Shown: piece after piece, positions 4,263 through 5,882 of the stretch
Position numbering within the stretch: the stretch's first letter is position 1
Layout of the letters: every line of letters starts with the position of its first letter
Source: Planctomycetales bacterium
GTDB taxonomy: Bacteria; Planctomycetota; Planctomycetia; Planctomycetales; Planctomycetaceae
NCBI GenBank assembly: GCA_020050375.1
Contig: JAGVKR010000617.1
Span: 1 to 5,882, forward strand
Length of the DNA: 5,882 bases
Direction: 5' to 3'
The notes under the pieces: model-generated
Told to the model about the DNA's origin: nothing
The model's input: the letters and a program-made list of their open reading frames with translations, nothing else
Database searches by the model: none
Position numbers and translations under genes: made by a program

Positions 4263-5882
4263 ATGTTGCGTCCCGTGCTGCTGTTGTCGTTGTCGATGGC
4301 CTTGGTCTGCACCGGAGCGCAAGCAGTTTTGGCGCAGCAGGAGGTCGACGCCCAGTGGATCTGGTTTGACTCCGGCGACCCGGCAGCGGCGGCTCCGGCC
4401 GGGAAGGTCTGGTTCCGCAAGGAATACAAGGCCGACGAACCTTCCACGGGCCTCGCGACCGTTGCCTGCGACGACGAGTTCACGCTGTGGGTCAACGGCC
4501 AAAAGATCGGCTCGGGCGGCGGGGCGAAGGCGTTTCGGTTCAGCCTGAGCGGCATTGTCGAGCGCGGCACCAACGTGTTCGCCATCGAGGCGATGAACAC
4601 ATCGGGAAAAGCCGGGCTCCTGCTCGATGCCGAGATCCGCGGACAGGGGGGGCGCAAGATCCCCTGCGACACCGGAGCTGGCTGGAAGGCAACGACCGTC
4701 GCGCCGCAGGGGCCAGGCTGGCTCAATCCGCGCTTCGATGAACAGGGGTGGACGCCAGTCAAAGTCATCGGCAAGCACGCCGACTCGCCTTGGAAGGAAA
4801 TCAGCTTCGCCGCCGGCGAGCTCGATCGCTTTCAGGTGGCCGAGGGTTTCGAGCTCAAGAAGATCGCCGGTCCCGACCTGGTCGGGTCGCTGATCGCCAT
4901 GACGTGGGGGAACCGCGGCCGGCTGATCGTCTCGCGGGAAGGGGGCGGAATTTACAACGTGATCGACAACGACGGGGACGGCACGTACGACGCCGTGACG
5001 ACCTACACCGACAAGCTTCAGAACTGCCAGGGGCTGTGCATGGTGTTCGACGATCTCTACGCCGTCGGCACCGGGCCGGACGGAGCCGGCATCTATCGTC
5101 TTCCCGATGTCGACCACAACGACGTCGCCGACGACGTTATCCTCGTGACGAAGCACAAGGGGGGGATTGGCGAGCACGGGCCGCACGACGTCGTCTTTGG
5201 TCCCGACGGCTGGCTCTATCACAACATCGGCAACCACGCCTGGATTCAGAACACGCCCGAGGCGAACACTCCCTGTCGCGATTTCGAGGACGAAGGCTAC
5301 CTCCTTGAGCCCGCCTTCGAAGACGCGAACGGGCACGCCGTCGGCATCAAGGCCCCCGGCGGAACGGTCTGGCGGTTCACACCGGACGGCAAGAAATGGT
5401 GGAAGGAAACGGTCGGTTTCCGCAACCATTACGACATCGGCTTCAACCAGCGTGGCGACCTGTTCACGTTCGACAGCGACATGGAGTGGGACGTCAATAC
5501 TCCGTGGTACAAACCGGTGCGAATCAACCACTGCGTTCCCGGCGCCAATTTTGGCTGGCGGAGCGGGGCCAAGAACTGGCCCGAGTGGTACTTCGATTCG
5601 CTCCCCGCGACGATCGACGTGGGTCGCGGGTCGCCGACCGGAGTCGTGTTCTACGAGCACACCCAGTTCCCCGAGAAATACCGGGGCGCAACGCTCAACT
5701 GCGACTGGTCGATGGGACGGATCATCGTCGGGTATCTGAAACCGCAGGGAGCCAGCTACACCGGCACGTCCGACTACCTCGTCACCGGTAACCCGCTCAA
5801 TGTTTCGGACATCGAAGTCGACCGCGACGGCTCGGTCGTGTTCTGCACGGTAGGTCGCCGGACCGAAGGGGGAATTTACCGC
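4263..5882 (+). CDS. PVC-type 'membrane-bound dehydrogenase' beta-propeller protein (TIGR02604-like), 3' partial
   Basis: The frame is open from ATG 4263 through the right edge: 540 codons, no stop. Residues 1-24 form a Sec signal peptide (hydrophobic PVLLLSLSMALV, likely cut after VLA before QQ). Residues about 30-165 look like a galactose-binding-like beta-sandwich (WIWFDSGDPAAAAPAG, VWFRKEYKA, DDEFTLWVNGQKIGSG, GTNVFAIEAMN). From about 187 comes the propeller typical of the Pirellula/Verrucomicrobium-type proteins (TIGR02604): FQVAEGFELKKIA, acidic calcium-type loops DNDGDGTYD (235-243) and DVDHNDVADD (282-291), the signature GEHGPHDVVFGPDGWLYHNIGNH (303-325), FRNHYDIGFNQRGDLFTFDS (386-405), SDMEWDVNTPWYKPVRINH and YRGATLNCDWSMGRI. 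Relatives often continue with HEAT-like repeats and a CxxCH heme domain (TIGR02603), which would lie beyond the window. They are exported, thought to be redox proteins resembling PQQ/sugar dehydrogenases, but substrates are unproven. It probably has its own promoter. Confidence 0.92.
   Translation, partial: MLRPVLLLSLSMALVCTGAQAVLAQQEVDAQWIWFDSGDPAAAAPAGKVWFRKEYKADEPSTGLATVACDDEFTLWVNGQKIGSGGGAKAFRFSLSGIVERGTNVFAIEAMNTSGKAGLLLDAEIRGQGGRKIPCDTGAGWKATTVAPQGPGWLNPRFDEQGWTPVKVIGKHADSPWKEISFAAGELDRFQVAEGFELKKIAGPDLVGSLIAMTWGNRGRLIVSREGGGIYNVIDNDGDGTYDAVTTYTDKLQNCQGLCMVFDDLYAVGTGPDGAGIYRLPDVDHNDVADDVILVTKHKGGIGEHGPHDVVFGPDGWLYHNIGNHAWIQNTPEANTPCRDFEDEGYLLEPAFEDANGHAVGIKAPGGTVWRFTPDGKKWWKETVGFRNHYDIGFNQRGDLFTFDSDMEWDVNTPWYKPVRINHCVPGANFGWRSGAKNWPEWYFDSLPATIDVGRGSPTGVVFYEHTQFPEKYRGATLNCDWSMGRIIVGYLKPQGASYTGTSDYLVTGNPLNVSDIEVDRDGSVVFCTVGRRTEGGIYR

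Noticed and set aside
4263..4337. Lipoprotein signal in the propeller protein (Cys at residue 16)
   Set aside because: The residues before the Cys are Ala-Leu-Val, which does not fit a lipobox needing a small residue at -1; a standard signal peptidase I site follows at VLA/QQ.
4212..5660. Long minus-strand open frame (482 codons) antisense to the propeller gene
   Set aside because: Its translation matches no recognisable family, while the plus strand in the same region carries clear family signatures, a signal peptide and a ribosome-binding site. High GC commonly leaves antisense frames open.
1..5882. CRISPR array, tRNA/rRNA, insertion-sequence transposase or defence system
   Set aside because: No regularly spaced repeats, no tRNA-like cloverleaf noticed, no transposase or nuclease motifs in any supported frame.

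Overview
The window looks like chromosomal DNA of a planctomycete (phylum Planctomycetota). It is GC-rich, and its three large plus-strand genes belong to secreted or periplasmic families that are strongly expanded in that phylum: a PSCyt2/PSD1 (DUF1549/DUF1553) protein, a DUF1501 protein, and a TIGR02604-type 'membrane-bound dehydrogenase' beta-propeller protein. I saw no phage, conjugation, CRISPR or recognisable defence genes. These assignments rest on recalled family motifs; no database search was run.

Layout. Positions 1-1928 hold the 3' part of the PSCyt2/PSD1 gene, whose start lies left of the window. A run of four heptamers is embedded in its coding sequence at 1333-1360. A 108-bp gap follows, largely filled by a pair of palindromes resembling a REP/BIME unit (1939-2000). 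The complete DUF1501 gene runs 2037-3449. A small minus-strand gene (3485-3685, 66 aa, hypothetical) converges on it. Further right, on the minus strand, is what appears to be the C-terminal remnant of an ArsR-family regulator (3814-3987) without its helix-turn-helix. Next come a hairpin (4053-4076), a candidate sigma70-like promoter with a palindrome over the -35 (4097-4126), and a leader with several mutually exclusive stems (4137-4201). The propeller gene starts at 4263 behind a clear GGAG ribosome-binding site and is still open at the right edge (5882).

How the genes fit together. PSCyt2/PSD1 and DUF1501 genes are a recurrent planctomycete pair, probably co-transcribed here: same strand, 108-bp gap, no obvious promoter or terminator between them. 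Their biochemical role is not established; the CxxCH motif in the first suggests a c-type cytochrome-like extracytoplasmic protein, and DUF1501 belongs to the alkaline phosphatase/sulfatase-like superfamily. The propeller gene has its own promoter candidate and leader and probably forms a separate unit. Its family usually ends in a heme-binding domain, which would lie beyond the window.

The core genes are ordinary for the phylum. The less ordinary parts are the heptamer repeat translated inside the PSD1 gene, the REP-like pair inside the operon, the regulator remnant, and the structured leader. I found no convincing new multi-gene system.
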